A DNA stretch of 64,000 bases from Bombella pollinis (GTDB lineage: Bacteria > Pseudomonadota > Alphaproteobacteria > Acetobacterales > Acetobacteraceae), in NCBI RefSeq assembly GCF_026385485.1, contig NZ_JANIDX010000006.1:1-64000 (forward strand), read 5' to 3'. The notes under the pieces were generated by a model. It saw only the letters and a list, made by a program, of their open reading frames with translations, was not told where the DNA came from and did no database searches. A program made the translations under genes and the position numbers. Shown in pieces: positions 1 to 6,059 of the stretch. Positions within the stretch are counted from its first letter, which is position 1; every line of letters begins with the position of its first letter.

Positions 1-3
1 CCA

Positions 4-1050
4 TTATGCTTGTGCCCTCGCGAAGTGGCTTTCATAGTCCTTGCGGGTTAGAGGGCATGTCGGGAGGCCCAGCGCAGCGGCCCGTTCTGGCCAGACACGA
101 TTGACCCACCCAAAATCCCTTTTCTCATCGAATAGTTCAGACCAGGCACGCTGGGCGCGTACTAACGTTTCATCTACTACACGCTCCACCCCTGTCTTAT
201 GCTTCTCCGCGATAGGACGCCCCGTAGTGCGGCTGATGGCTCTTTCCATCCATGCTACGGGATCGGCCATGTCTTGTCGCTCACATTCCGTCAATAGAGT
301 GGAGAGTTCATCGACATCATCCCCCAGCTTCTTGCGCCACGACCCTAGTAGGCCACGGCAGGCGCGCTCTGGGCGTCCTGTCAGGGCCATCACACGAGAA
401 AGATGAGCGAAGGCTCTGTGAGGAGGGGTGGCGGGTGGTGTGCGTGCTGGCACTGATTCTGCCTCAGGGCAGGAGGCTCCCGCTACCCGGCGGTCATCTT
501 CAACAGCAAATGCGAAGCCCTCCGCTGGCGGCGTAGCCGGCGGCCAATCTTTAGATTGGTTATTTATACTTGAACTTATACTTGTACTTGCATTGCCGCG
601 GGATATGCCACGGCATGACGGCGGCTTCTTCACATTTTCGCCTCGCTCTTTTGCCCATCGGGCTTCGGCGCGCTTGCGCTGGGCACATCGGCCTTGCCAC
701 GCCTTGATGGCTTTTGGAGCCAGAATGGGGTGATAAAGCCGCCCATCTGAACACTTCACCCATCCGTGCAGTGCTATTTCTCGCACGTCTTTCCAACCCG
801 GACCCATCATACTCAAATGGGCGAGTACGCGTTCATTATCAGGCAGGGAACCGGCAGGGACCTGGTTCCAGGAACGACACCATAATGTCAGGGCCGCCTT
901 CAACTCATCGCCATTTGCCAGAGCAAAAAGGTCGCTTTCTAATAACGCCACAGTGTCGAGTGGCATATACGGCAATCCACGTAAATCACAGTCCACAGGC
1001 ACCAGCGGGTCCGGGAGGGTTTCGGGGGTTGCGTCAACAGTATTTTTCAT
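4..1050 (-). CDS. DUF1376 (YdaU-like) phage replication-type protein
   Basis: The first 90 or so residues match the DUF1376/YdaU family, found in prophages and linked to replication or early-region functions: a 'LPYMPLD' motif is followed by a conserved 'ALTLWCRSW' helix. A basic stretch (about residues 120-140) and a low-complexity Ser/Asn linker follow. The C-terminal third is charged and helical and resembles primosome-loader-like tails, but I cannot name that domain. It is the last gene of a leftward run starting near 2.1 kb; its stop is 4 bases from the window edge. A precise biochemical role is not known for the family. Confidence is good for the domain and low for function. Confidence 0.75.
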   Translation of the reverse strand: MKNTVDATPETLPDPLVPVDCDLRGLPYMPLDTVALLESDLFALANGDELKAALTLWCRSWNQVPAGSLPDNERVLAHLSMMGPGWKDVREIALHGWVKCSDGRLYHPILAPKAIKAWQGRCAQRKRAEARWAKERGENVKKPPSCRGISRGNASTSISSSINNQSKDWPPATPPAEGFAFAVEDDRRVAGASCPEAESVPARTPPATPPHRAFAHLSRVMALTGRPERACRGLLGSWRKKLGDDVDELSTLLTECERQDMADPVAWMERAISRTTGRPIAEKHKTGVERVVDETLVRAQRAWSELFDEKRDFGWVNRVWPERAAALGLPTCPLTRKDYESHFARAQA

Positions 1051-1113
1051 GGTATAAAACTCCTGTTTTCTGCGGGTTGTAGCGTCAGGAAACGTCTCTT
1101 TATTGTTGAGAGA

Positions 1114-1473
1114 TCAGGCGGGCGTTGCTCTTACGGGCACGCCCGCTTTGATTAGCGCACGGAACGCATCGTCAACCGACCTCACGATCTCGACACCAGC
1201 CCCTGCCTCATTAATCTCTGGGATGCGCTCTTTCTGGCTGTCATGCAGCCTTCCTTTAGGTGCCTTCACCTCAAGGAAAAGAACATTACCCCGATAGATT
1301 GTCAGGATGTCCGGTACGCCCGCTTTACATCCCCGTTTGCTGCGACGTTTTCCTTCCACAGCACCTTCATTTCTGTTCTCAATACTGGTCCAGAAGAATC
1401 CCTCCGGCGCAGCTAGTTTCAGATAATTGGCGATGTATCTATGGATACGGTCTTCCGTGTGATTGCGCTTCAC
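1114..1473 (-). CDS. VRR-NUC domain nuclease
   Basis: A 119-residue protein made almost entirely of a VRR-NUC domain, the PD-(D/E)XK-type nuclease fold common in phage genomes as a stand-alone protein. The visible core is 'GVPDILTIYRG' followed by 'VLFLEVKAPKG', giving the catalytic D...ExK signature, with an upstream Arg/Lys-rich stretch likely to touch DNA. Stand-alone VRR-NUC proteins are thought to act on branched or structured DNA. The start overlaps the stop of the upstream helix-turn-helix gene by four bases (ATGA), so the two are probably translationally coupled. Confidence 0.85.
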   Translation of the reverse strand: MKRNHTEDRIHRYIANYLKLAAPEGFFWTSIENRNEGAVEGKRRSKRGCKAGVPDILTIYRGNVLFLEVKAPKGRLHDSQKERIPEINEAGAGVEIVRSVDDAFRALIKAGVPVRATPA

Positions 1474-1760
1474 TGTGAACTCCGCTTCAGAGTGGGTACG
1501 TCGATAGCAGGGTCGTTGTGGGATTCTTGAATCAGGACCTGATAGACAGTCCGGCGAACCAGCCCAGCGGCAGATAGCAACGCCGCGGATAACTCGCAGC
1601 GAGCGTTAAGCATATCGGAGAGATGACTTTCAGAGATACCGAGCGCGCAAGCACAGTTACGTTGATTGCCGTATTTATCCTTAATCATCCGGCGGATACG
1701 CCCATAGGCAGAGATACGGTCTATAAATGCGTTATCTCCCATCAGACTAACCCTTCCCAT
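1470..1760 (-). CDS. Small helix-turn-helix protein, phage type
   Basis: A 96-residue protein with a probable XRE-like helix-turn-helix in its middle: 'NCACALGISESHLSDML' has the spacing of helices 2 and 3. The C-terminal 25 residues look unstructured. It lies between a tiny membrane ORF and the VRR-NUC gene and overlaps both, so it belongs to the leftward operon. An early gene regulator or DNA-binding accessory protein is likely. Two Met codons near the N-terminus (residues 1 and 7) leave the start uncertain. Confidence 0.6.
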   Translation of the reverse strand: MGRVSLMGDNAFIDRISAYGRIRRMIKDKYGNQRNCACALGISESHLSDMLNARCELSAALLSAAGLVRRTVYQVLIQESHNDPAIDVPTLKRSSQ

Positions 1761-1849
1761 AGTAGAAAGGCGATGAGATAAACCGAGCAGACAAAGCCAA
1801 TCCCTTTTAGGGCATTGCTTACCAAGCGTAGTATGGTTGTAGCGTTCAT
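1742..1849 (-). CDS. 35-residue single-pass membrane peptide
   Basis: A 35-codon ORF from an ATG at 1849 to a TGA at 1742. Residues about 15-31 form one hydrophobic segment ('GFVCSVYLIAFLLW') after a short basic N-terminus. Its ATG overlaps the stop of the upstream winged-helix gene (ATGA at 1846-1849), and its 3' end overlaps the start of the next gene by 19 bases. This seamless placement supports real translation. No family was recognised; small phage membrane peptides include holin-like, superinfection-exclusion and regulatory peptides, and nothing here chooses among them. Confidence 0.5.
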   Translation of the reverse strand: MNATTILRLVSNALKGIGFVCSVYLIAFLLWEGLV

Positions 1850-2106
1850 TGAGGCTCTCCTGGAATCATCAGACGATATGTTCCGCCCGGCGCGTGCATT
1901 AGATATCCATCATCGCCTAACAGGCGTATGCGCTTGCTAATTGTGTCTCGGCACAGGCCAGTCTTCTTCGCTAGAACCCGGTATGGAGAATCCCAGATCA
2001 ATCCTAGCTCATCGGCTTCATCGGCCAGTGCGAGTAGAACAAGGCGCGAAAGAGGATCGACAGGGCGGCTCCACGCCCAGGCTGTTGGCGATATTAAAGC
2101 CATCAT
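1846..2106 (-). CDS. Winged helix-turn-helix phage protein
   Basis: An 86-residue protein resembling phage HTH_36-type DNA-binding proteins. An N-terminal helix ('SRLVLLALADEADELG') is followed by 'SPYRVLAKKTGLCRDTISKRIRLLGDDGYL', a winged helix-turn-helix with a recognition helix and wing. Proteins of this kind sit in prophage replication regions. An AAAGGAG Shine-Dalgarno lies ahead of two consecutive ATG codons; spacing favours the second (2103). First gene of the leftward block after the opposed gene at 2235-3125. Confidence 0.65.
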   Translation of the reverse strand: MMALISPTAWAWSRPVDPLSRLVLLALADEADELGLIWDSPYRVLAKKTGLCRDTISKRIRLLGDDGYLMHAPGGTYRLMIPGEPQ

Positions 2107-2202
2107 GCTGCTCCTTTCATTTTCTGGGTAAATGCGTTGTTATCGTTGATGCCTAAAGCGGGGCTGAGCTCCGCATGATCAGAAGGACAGGAGGAGCAAG
2201 CG

Positions 2203-2238
2203 ATGCTTAGACCATTCATGAAATCTGAGTTGTTATGA
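2203..2238 (+). CDS. 11-codon leader ORF coupled to the downstream gene
   Basis: An AGGAGGAG Shine-Dalgarno at about 2189-2196 precedes ATG 2203, which opens an 11-codon ORF (MLRPFMKSELL). Its TGA overlaps the ATG of the next gene at 2235-2238. The downstream ATG has no good ribosome site of its own, so translation of the longer gene probably depends on termination of this mini-ORF. A 7-bp hairpin (2158-2174) lies just upstream. Whether the peptide has a role is unknown. Confidence 0.4.
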   Translation: MLRPFMKSELL

Positions 2239-3125
2239 TGGGTTGTGTCATAGCCATCGTGATTTTCATTCTCCTGTGGTGTGGGATGACGAAACTTCTG
2301 ATGACGATGACTGGTCTTTCCAATGACGGTGCCACGCTGATTGCTGCACCAGTCTTGGTTATTTCTCTTGCTCTGGTAGGGATTGTCGTTAGGCGCATTC
2401 AGGCAAGAGTAGAGCGAAAAAAGGAAATCTTTCCTGATGCCTCGTTTTCTGTCGGGGAACTTGGTAGCGACTGGGACAAGCCCATCAAGCCTCGTACAGG
2501 TGAAGGATTCAGTAGCCAAATGGATGGTACGAGCATCAGAATCACCTACACGGACAGGATGGGCACGAGAACCAAGCGGACCATCACCCTGAATCGGTTG
2601 CGGTATGATCAGTACGGCTGTTCCGTCATACCCACTCATATTGAGGCATACTGCTCCTTGCGACAGGACCGCCGTACCTTCTTCGTGAGGAGTATTGATG
2701 AGGCCTTTGACGGTTGGAATGAGATCAAAAGCCTGCATTCCTTCCTTATCCAGCATGCTCGTATCCCCAGAGGTGAGGCAGGAAGCACTGCTTCCAGCAG
2801 GACCAGAGCCAAGCTGAAGAAGGTGCTGTTGGATGATCCCCGCATCATGGTGTTTTGCGGCTATAAAAACCCCGATAGAAACCCAACTCCCTATACGCTG
2901 CGTCTGTCCTCCATGAAGGAGGCCACAGTTAGCGAGGAGAAGGATGGGGAAATTGTTGAAACGACAACCATCCGCACCATCACGGGATGGGATACAGAGG
3001 CCAATCAGACCCGTACGGTCAGCTACGCTCGTATCGTGTCTGCTTGCGATCCTGATACCGGAGAAATCATTGAAGACCTTGCGTCCCATCTGCGCAGCTT
3101 TCGGATGAAAACCGGGAAAGGATGA
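2235..3125 (+). CDS. Membrane-anchored protein with WYL-like domain
   Basis: A 296-residue protein with two N-terminal hydrophobic segments (about residues 3-25 and 33-53), then a basic stretch and a soluble region. Residues about 95-155 resemble a WYL/SH3-like ligand-sensing domain: an 'RITYTDRMGT' strand, a polar strand, 'IEAYCSLRQDRRTFFVRSI'. WYL domains bind nucleic acid or nucleotide ligands and often regulate phage-defence genes, but here no DNA-binding domain is fused. The C-terminal 120 residues have no recognised match. The gene is opposed to its neighbours, which is typical of an independently acquired prophage cargo gene. The antisense ORF of similar length has no protein-like features. 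Confidence 0.6.
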   Translation: MMGCVIAIVIFILLWCGMTKLLMTMTGLSNDGATLIAAPVLVISLALVGIVVRRIQARVERKKEIFPDASFSVGELGSDWDKPIKPRTGEGFSSQMDGTSIRITYTDRMGTRTKRTITLNRLRYDQYGCSVIPTHIEAYCSLRQDRRTFFVRSIDEAFDGWNEIKSLHSFLIQHARIPRGEAGSTASSRTRAKLKKVLLDDPRIMVFCGYKNPDRNPTPYTLRLSSMKEATVSEEKDGEIVETTTIRTITGWDTEANQTRTVSYARIVSACDPDTGEIIEDLASHLRSFRMKTGKG

Positions 3126-3142
3126 TGTGGTGCAACGCATCA

Positions 3143-3364
3143 TCATGCTGCCCCTTTCTGGTCGGGACCGGCGATGATGGTCCGAGGGATATAAAGATCA
3201 GGACGCAATTGTTCACGTGGAATGCCAGTTACTTCTTCAATTCGTAGAATGTGGTTCGCTGGCACGCGCTTCCATTTCAACACGGACGAGTGTGTGCGGT
3301 GTCCGAGTGCCTTCGAAAGCGCGACTGCACCTCCTGCTGATGCGATGATGTTCTTGATCTCCAT
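3143..3364 (-). CDS. Cro/YdaS-like helix-turn-helix regulator
   Basis: A 73-residue protein with a Cro/YdaS-type helix-turn-helix: 'GGAVALSKALGHRTHSSVLKW' is helices 2-3, followed by 'VPANHILRIEEVTGI' and a 'REQLRPDLY' tail typical of the YdaS family. It is divergent from the XRE repressor at 3453 and should be the opposing lytic-side regulator. I chose ATG 3364 because a promoter (TTGTCA, 17 bases, TATGGT) would start transcription at or next to this codon; an in-frame ATG at 3391 would lie between the -35 and -10 elements. The transcript may therefore be leaderless. Confidence 0.75.
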   Translation of the reverse strand: MEIKNIIASAGGAVALSKALGHRTHSSVLKWKRVPANHILRIEEVTGIPREQLRPDLYIPRTIIAGPDQKGAA

Positions 3365-3367
3365 AAA

Positions 3368-3382
3368 GTCACCATAAGAGAC
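3368..3382. promoter_or_regulatory. Operator copy 1 (degenerate)
   Basis: GTCACCATAAGAGAC is a degenerate version of the 15-bp inverted repeat GTCTC-N5-GAGAC found three more times in this region. It covers the -10 of the leftward promoter, as expected for a repressor or Cro site. Confidence 0.5.
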
Positions 3383-3399
3383 ATTTCTCATTTTGACAA
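3371..3399 (-). promoter_or_regulatory. Leftward promoter of the Cro-like gene
   Basis: On the minus strand TTGTCA (3394-3399) and TATGGT (3371-3376) are separated by 17 bases, a good sigma-70 promoter. The -10 element is embedded in operator 3368-3382, and a second operator lies directly upstream of the -35. On the plus strand the same -35 region reads TTGACA (3393-3398), so a rightward repressor promoter may share it, though its -10 is poor. Confidence 0.6.
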
Positions 3400-3404
3400 T
3401 ACAA

Positions 3405-3419
3405 GTCTCCTAAAGAGAC
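3405..3419. promoter_or_regulatory. Operator copy 2
   Basis: GTCTCCTAAAGAGAC is a perfect GTCTC/GAGAC inverted repeat with a 5-base centre, between the Cro-like gene and the XRE repressor. It lies just upstream of the leftward -35. Confidence 0.7.
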
Positions 3420-3452
3420 CATTTTTTTTGTGTTTTTTGTTAGGAGCAACAT

Positions 3453-3854
3453 ATGAGTGAATTAGATCGTCAGCGTTTGAAGGAGGCTCGTAAAGCAGCT
3501 GGCCTCACCCAGGATGAAGCCGGTGCTGCTATAGGGGCTAGTCGTTCTTTCTTGTCAGATATTGAACAAGGAAAGAAAACCGGCTCACTGTCTACTGTTG
3601 CGGCTTTGGCCAAGCTGTATGACGTTTCCCTTGATTTTCTTTGTGGTCTTTCTTCTCTCCCTAAACGTCAGGGACAACAAGATTCTATCCATCAACCTGA
3701 CGAGGTCAGATTGTTGGCTATTTGGCGTAAATTGGATGAGGCGGAACGACTTTCCATAATGTCCGATTTGGCTTTGCGACTCGCTTCTTTTGGTCAGAGT
3801 GCGGTAATTATCAGCCATGATAAGCTTCCTAAAGCGTCATCAGATAACGGCTAG
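3453..3854 (+). CDS. XRE-family phage repressor (CI-like)
   Basis: A 133-residue protein with a canonical N-terminal XRE helix-turn-helix (about residues 8-65): 'LKEARKAAGLTQDEAGAAIG' then 'ASRSFLSDIEQGKK' as the recognition helix region. The C-terminal half is a short helical, probably dimerising, domain; there is no LexA/S24 autopeptidase, so this is not a RecA-cleaved CI. It is divergent from a Cro-like gene and flanked on both sides by matching operators, which marks it as the lysogeny repressor. AGGAG lies ahead of ATG 3453. Two of the four operators are near the rightward early promoter. Confidence 0.85.
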   Translation: MSELDRQRLKEARKAAGLTQDEAGAAIGASRSFLSDIEQGKKTGSLSTVAALAKLYDVSLDFLCGLSSLPKRQGQQDSIHQPDEVRLLAIWRKLDEAERLSIMSDLALRLASFGQSAVIISHDKLPKASSDNG

Positions 3855-3909
3855 TTTTTCTGAATTCTTTGCGGAATATCAGCAAGGATGAATTGATTTT
3901 TAGGAATAT

Positions 3910-3924
3910 GTCTCTAATCGAGAC
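3910..3924. promoter_or_regulatory. Operator copy 3
   Basis: GTCTCTAATCGAGAC, the same 15-bp GTCTC/GAGAC inverted repeat, downstream of the repressor gene and upstream of the rightward early promoter. Confidence 0.7.
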
Positions 3925-3934
3925 ATTTTTTAGC

Positions 3935-3963
3935 TTGCATAGCGTCTCTTAAAGAGACATATT
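3935..3963 (+). promoter_or_regulatory. Rightward early promoter
   Basis: TTGCAT (3935-3940), a 17-base spacer and CATATT (3958-3963) form a reasonable sigma-70 promoter for the rightward operon starting at 4013. Its spacer is almost filled by operator copy 4, so repressor binding should block it. Confidence 0.5.
3944..3958. promoter_or_regulatory. Operator copy 4
   Basis: GTCTCTTAAAGAGAC, a perfect inverted repeat 34 bases after copy 3 and located between the -35 and -10 of the rightward promoter. Confidence 0.7.
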
Positions 3964-4012
3964 CTCTCATGTCGCAACCGCCGCACTATCTCGGCACTTC
4001 ATGGAGAGAATC

Positions 4013-4195
4013 ATGGAAACAGACATTACGTTCGATAAAGTCACCGTTGCAGCGTGTGATCAGATTATCGACAATCTGATGAAGCAGAGTATCCCGGTTT
4101 CTGACTGGGGGAAGATGTGGAAGGAGGTTAATTTCTGGCGTGCCGTCCGCTACGCCAAGGCGCGCCAAGAGATTGGTTTAGGGAGCGCGTCATGA
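4013..4195 (+). CDS. Hypothetical early phage protein
   Basis: A 60-residue protein, first gene of the rightward early operon. ATG 4013 is preferred over ATG 4001 because GGAGAGA sits at the right distance before it. It is small, acidic at the N-terminus and helical ('VAACDQIIDNLMKQ', 'FWRAVRYAKARQEIG'). No family recognised. Its stop overlaps the next start (ATGA). Confidence 0.6.
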   Translation: METDITFDKVTVAACDQIIDNLMKQSIPVSDWGKMWKEVNFWRAVRYAKARQEIGLGSAS

Positions 4196-4398
4196 TGGCA
4201 GATGTCTTAATCAACTGGCGGTCGCCACTAGAGATTGTGCCCACATTAAATCGTTTTTACCTCGTTGCTGATGGGGAAAGCTCCCTCCCATACATTTTAA
4301 GCGGAGCTAATCTTTTAGCGCGAAGAGAGAACATTTTTCGTGTTGCAGAGTTGCCGACTGCGCCAACCTGTGAGGAGGGTGAAGATGGCCTACATTGA
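4192..4398 (+). CDS. Hypothetical early phage protein
   Basis: A 68-residue protein overlapping the previous gene by four bases; two consecutive ATG codons make the start ambiguous by one residue. The sequence has a mixed alpha/beta look ('NRFYLVADGESSLPYILSGANLLARRENIFRV') and an acidic tail. No family recognised. Operon position suggests an early accessory function. Confidence 0.55.
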   Translation: MMADVLINWRSPLEIVPTLNRFYLVADGESSLPYILSGANLLARRENIFRVAELPTAPTCEEGEDGLH

Positions 4399-4459
4399 GG
4401 TAGAAGTGGATGTTGCCGAAATTCTCTCTGAAGCAAGCGTTAGGGAGCTAAAAGATTAG
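4385..4459 (+). CDS. 24-residue ORF ending at an in-frame TAG
   Basis: ATG 4385 opens a 24-codon ORF (MAYIEVEVDVAEILSEASVR...) that overlaps the end of the previous gene. The N-terminus resembles small acidic phage proteins that start with a repeated Val/Asp/Glu pattern. The reading frame stays open after the TAG at 4457 to 4624, which would give a 79-residue protein if the TAG were a sense codon. It is either a truncated gene or a small independent ORF. Confidence 0.4.
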   Translation: MAYIEVEVDVAEILSEASVRELKD

Positions 4460-4477
4460 CTGGCTCGGAGAAGTATA

Positions 4478-4624
4478 ATGTCTATAGTGGCTGATGGTCT
4501 GTTAACCGAGCCTCCGTCTCACATAATTTCCGATATACAGCGGGCCTTTGAGACGAAAAACCCTCATGAGTTTTATTATCTAATTCGCAAGGTGGAAATG
4601 TTGTTGGGGGCTGTTGATGGTTGA
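4478..4624 (+). CDS. 48-residue hypothetical protein (possible 3' half of a split gene)
   Basis: ATG 4478 follows a GGAG Shine-Dalgarno at 4467-4470 with 7-base spacing, so it can be translated alone. It is in the same frame as the ORF ending at TAG 4457. The product is helical ('HIISDIQRAFETKNPHEFYY') with no known family. It may be the surviving C-terminal part of a protein interrupted by an amber mutation. Confidence 0.45.
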   Translation: MSIVADGLLTEPPSHIISDIQRAFETKNPHEFYYLIRKVEMLLGAVDG

Positions 4625-4653
4625 GACTTTAAAAAAAGGGGGAGAAGGGAATA

Positions 4654-4764
4654 GTGAAAGAGCTTCAGCTACCTCCTGCACCAGACATCATTATCCCTAA
4701 AGGACGCCCTCTACCGGGACAATACGATCTTTTCGAGAAGCCAGAAAGCGACCACCAAAGATAG
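4654..4764 (+). CDS. 36-residue proline-rich hypothetical protein
   Basis: A GTG-initiated ORF with a strong purine-rich ribosome site (GGGGGAGAAGGG) just upstream. The peptide is Pro-rich at first ('LQLPPAPDIIIPKGRPLPG') and ends in a charged tail. No family recognised. Support comes only from the ribosome site and operon context. Confidence 0.35.
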   Translation: MKELQLPPAPDIIIPKGRPLPGQYDLFEKPESDHQR

Positions 4765-4774
4765 AGGTTAATAA

Positions 4775-5023
4775 ATGACGTACCGATCATCGCGCCCTAT
4801 AGGCGCGCACAGGAGAGCTGTGCCTTTTCCCAATAAGAGTAGCAGCCGTCAGGCCGAGCCATGTCCATTTTGCCAGGAGCGGCTGAATATCGCCATCCGC
4901 AATAGCGTGGATGGATACTACGTTAATTGTATGGAGTGTGGTGCAACTGGCCCTTACGCCCCCAGCTCTATCGAAGCGCGGGTGAAATGGAATGTTAGAA
5001 CAAGACAGAGCGCGGGGAGGTGA
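4775..5023 (+). CDS. Lar-like zinc-binding protein (copy 1)
   Basis: An 82-residue protein with the signature of the Lar/restriction-alleviation family: 'PCPFCQ' (about residue 30), then 'YVNCMECGATGP' and an 'EARVKWN' ending. The paired CxxC motifs form one zinc site. Rac prophage Lar modulates type I restriction and modification, but most family members are untested, so anti-restriction is an inference. A second member lies at 5404-5610. Confidence 0.7.
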   Translation: MTYRSSRPIGAHRRAVPFPNKSSSRQAEPCPFCQERLNIAIRNSVDGYYVNCMECGATGPYAPSSIEARVKWNVRTRQSAGR

Positions 5024-5026
5024 GTA

Positions 5027-5407
5027 ATGAGTGGCGGTAATCGCAGAGCAGACCGATATAGCCTGCCAAGGTACCTCAATAAAGGGGACACACGGTCATG
5101 GGTAATAGGCATGCCTTTCTTTCTAGGGTCGTGCGTAAAGTACATCTGGCGAGGATGGAACTATTTAGAGGACATGGAGAAGGCTTTCTCCTGCGCGGAG
5201 ATTCATTTTAAGCAACAGAGGCCAGTAGGCGATAGCAATGCGTATTCAGAGATGATGAGCGATGTAACCATTATGGTGGAGAAGGGCGATTTATGCGCTC
5301 AAAAGGCCTCGGGGTTGATGGCTGCCTGCCAACAAAAAGCGGAAGCCTTATCAGATATTTTGGCGGAGAGAATAAGTGCATTGAGGAATGGGGATGCCCA
5401 GCCATGA
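5027..5407 (+). CDS. DUF3310-like phage protein
   Basis: A 126-residue protein. Residues 25-60 ('FFLGSCVKYIWRGWNYLEDMEKA') match the DUF3310 core seen in many phages ('NAIKYIWR' helix followed by an acidic helix that pairs columns of residues). Some family members are associated with nucleotide metabolism, but the activity is not established for most. It sits between the two Lar-like genes; its stop overlaps the start of the second (ATGA at 5404). Confidence 0.65.
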   Translation: MSGGNRRADRYSLPRYLNKGDTRSWVIGMPFFLGSCVKYIWRGWNYLEDMEKAFSCAEIHFKQQRPVGDSNAYSEMMSDVTIMVEKGDLCAQKASGLMAACQQKAEALSDILAERISALRNGDAQP

Positions 5408-5610
5408 CAACACGTCTCAATCGCTGTCCAGCGTGTCAAAGTGCTACCTCATCTGTGCACCAGCTGCCACTGCTTCCTAATAACTCAGTAGAGGGGGACG
5501 TGTACTATGTGGAATGTCATGAATGTGGCTACCACGGCCCGGATGCAGATACGGAAGAAAAAGCTCGGCGTATGTGGAACAAAAAGACGCAGGAGGAGCG
5601 TCTATCATGA
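5404..5610 (+). CDS. Lar-like zinc-binding protein (copy 2)
   Basis: A 68-residue protein starting at the ATG that overlaps the upstream stop (a longer in-frame ORF from 5293 would overlap DUF3310 and is less likely). 'CPACQ' and 'VECHECGYHGPDADTEEKARRMWN' give two CxxC knuckles and the family's Trp-Asn ending. It shares the fold pattern of copy 1 but the rest differs, so duplication is old or they were acquired separately. Possible restriction alleviation. Confidence 0.65.
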   Translation: MTTRLNRCPACQSATSSVHQLPLLPNNSVEGDVYYVECHECGYHGPDADTEEKARRMWNKKTQEERLS

Positions 5611-5729
5611 CCATTATTATTCCGCCGACAGAGCCCGGCGAATATGGCTGTTATCATCGTCCCTTTAAAAGGTTCTTGAAGAAGCGGGGGGCAGAAATTC
5701 TTGCGCCAAAAACTGGCTATCAGAGGTAG
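5607..5729 (+). CDS. 40-residue hypothetical protein
   Basis: Starts at ATG 5607, overlapping the previous stop by four bases. Basic and Pro/Gly-containing ('IIIPPTEPGEYGCYHRPFKRFLKKRG'). No family recognised. Its continuous overlap with the gene before suggests it is translated. Confidence 0.45.
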   Translation: MTIIIPPTEPGEYGCYHRPFKRFLKKRGAEILAPKTGYQR

Positions 5730-5735
5730 CGTTGC

Positions 5736-6059
5736 ATGAAGCGAATACAGACAGGGGAGGCAGCAAAACAGCTAGGGGTATCAGGCCGCACCATTCAGAG
5801 GATGTGCGGGAACGGGGAACTAGCAGCCGTCAGAATTGGCGGGGTTTGGACAATAAGCCAGACAGAAATCGACAATTATTTGCGCAAACAGACAGGCAAG
5901 GGAACGTGTCCAAGAATCTCTACCAGAAGAAAGCGGGCGGCAACTATTACGCTCGCATCCAGATCAACGGGCAGGACGTGCGCAGATCGCTACACACAAC
6001 TGATAGGAGAGTCGCCCTCCAGCGTCTTAGGACGATTGTCGAAGAAGCGCAGGGGATAA
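5736..6059 (+). CDS. Excisionase-like HTH protein overlapping the integrase gene
   Basis: The first 55 residues are a clean HTH_17/MerR-like excisionase domain: 'TGEAAKQLGVSGRTIQRMCGNGELAAVRIGG' then a beta wing and 'EIDNYL'. After about residue 57 the frame leaves conserved sequence and runs on as an Arg/Ser-rich tail that overlaps the integrase reading frame by about 150 bases. The useful product is probably the HTH part. Alternatives are a frameshifted fusion to the integrase, since the integrase frame is -1 relative to this one, or an overlapping xis-int pair. Confidence 0.65.
   Translation: MKRIQTGEAAKQLGVSGRTIQRMCGNGELAAVRIGGVWTISQTEIDNYLRKQTGKGTCPRISTRRKRAATITLASRSTGRTCADRYTQLIGESPSSVLGRLSKKRRG

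Noticed and set aside
2103..3146. 347-codon ORF on the minus strand in the element
   Set aside because: It is antisense to the WYL-like gene, and its composition lacks protein-like patterns. The plus-strand product has membrane helices and a domain signature.
5293..5403. N-terminal extension of the second Lar-like gene
   Set aside because: It overlaps the DUF3310 gene, and the ATG at 5404 overlaps its stop.
5732..5905. N-terminal extension of the integrase frame
   Set aside because: It is unconserved and lies in the alternative frame of the excisionase-like domain.
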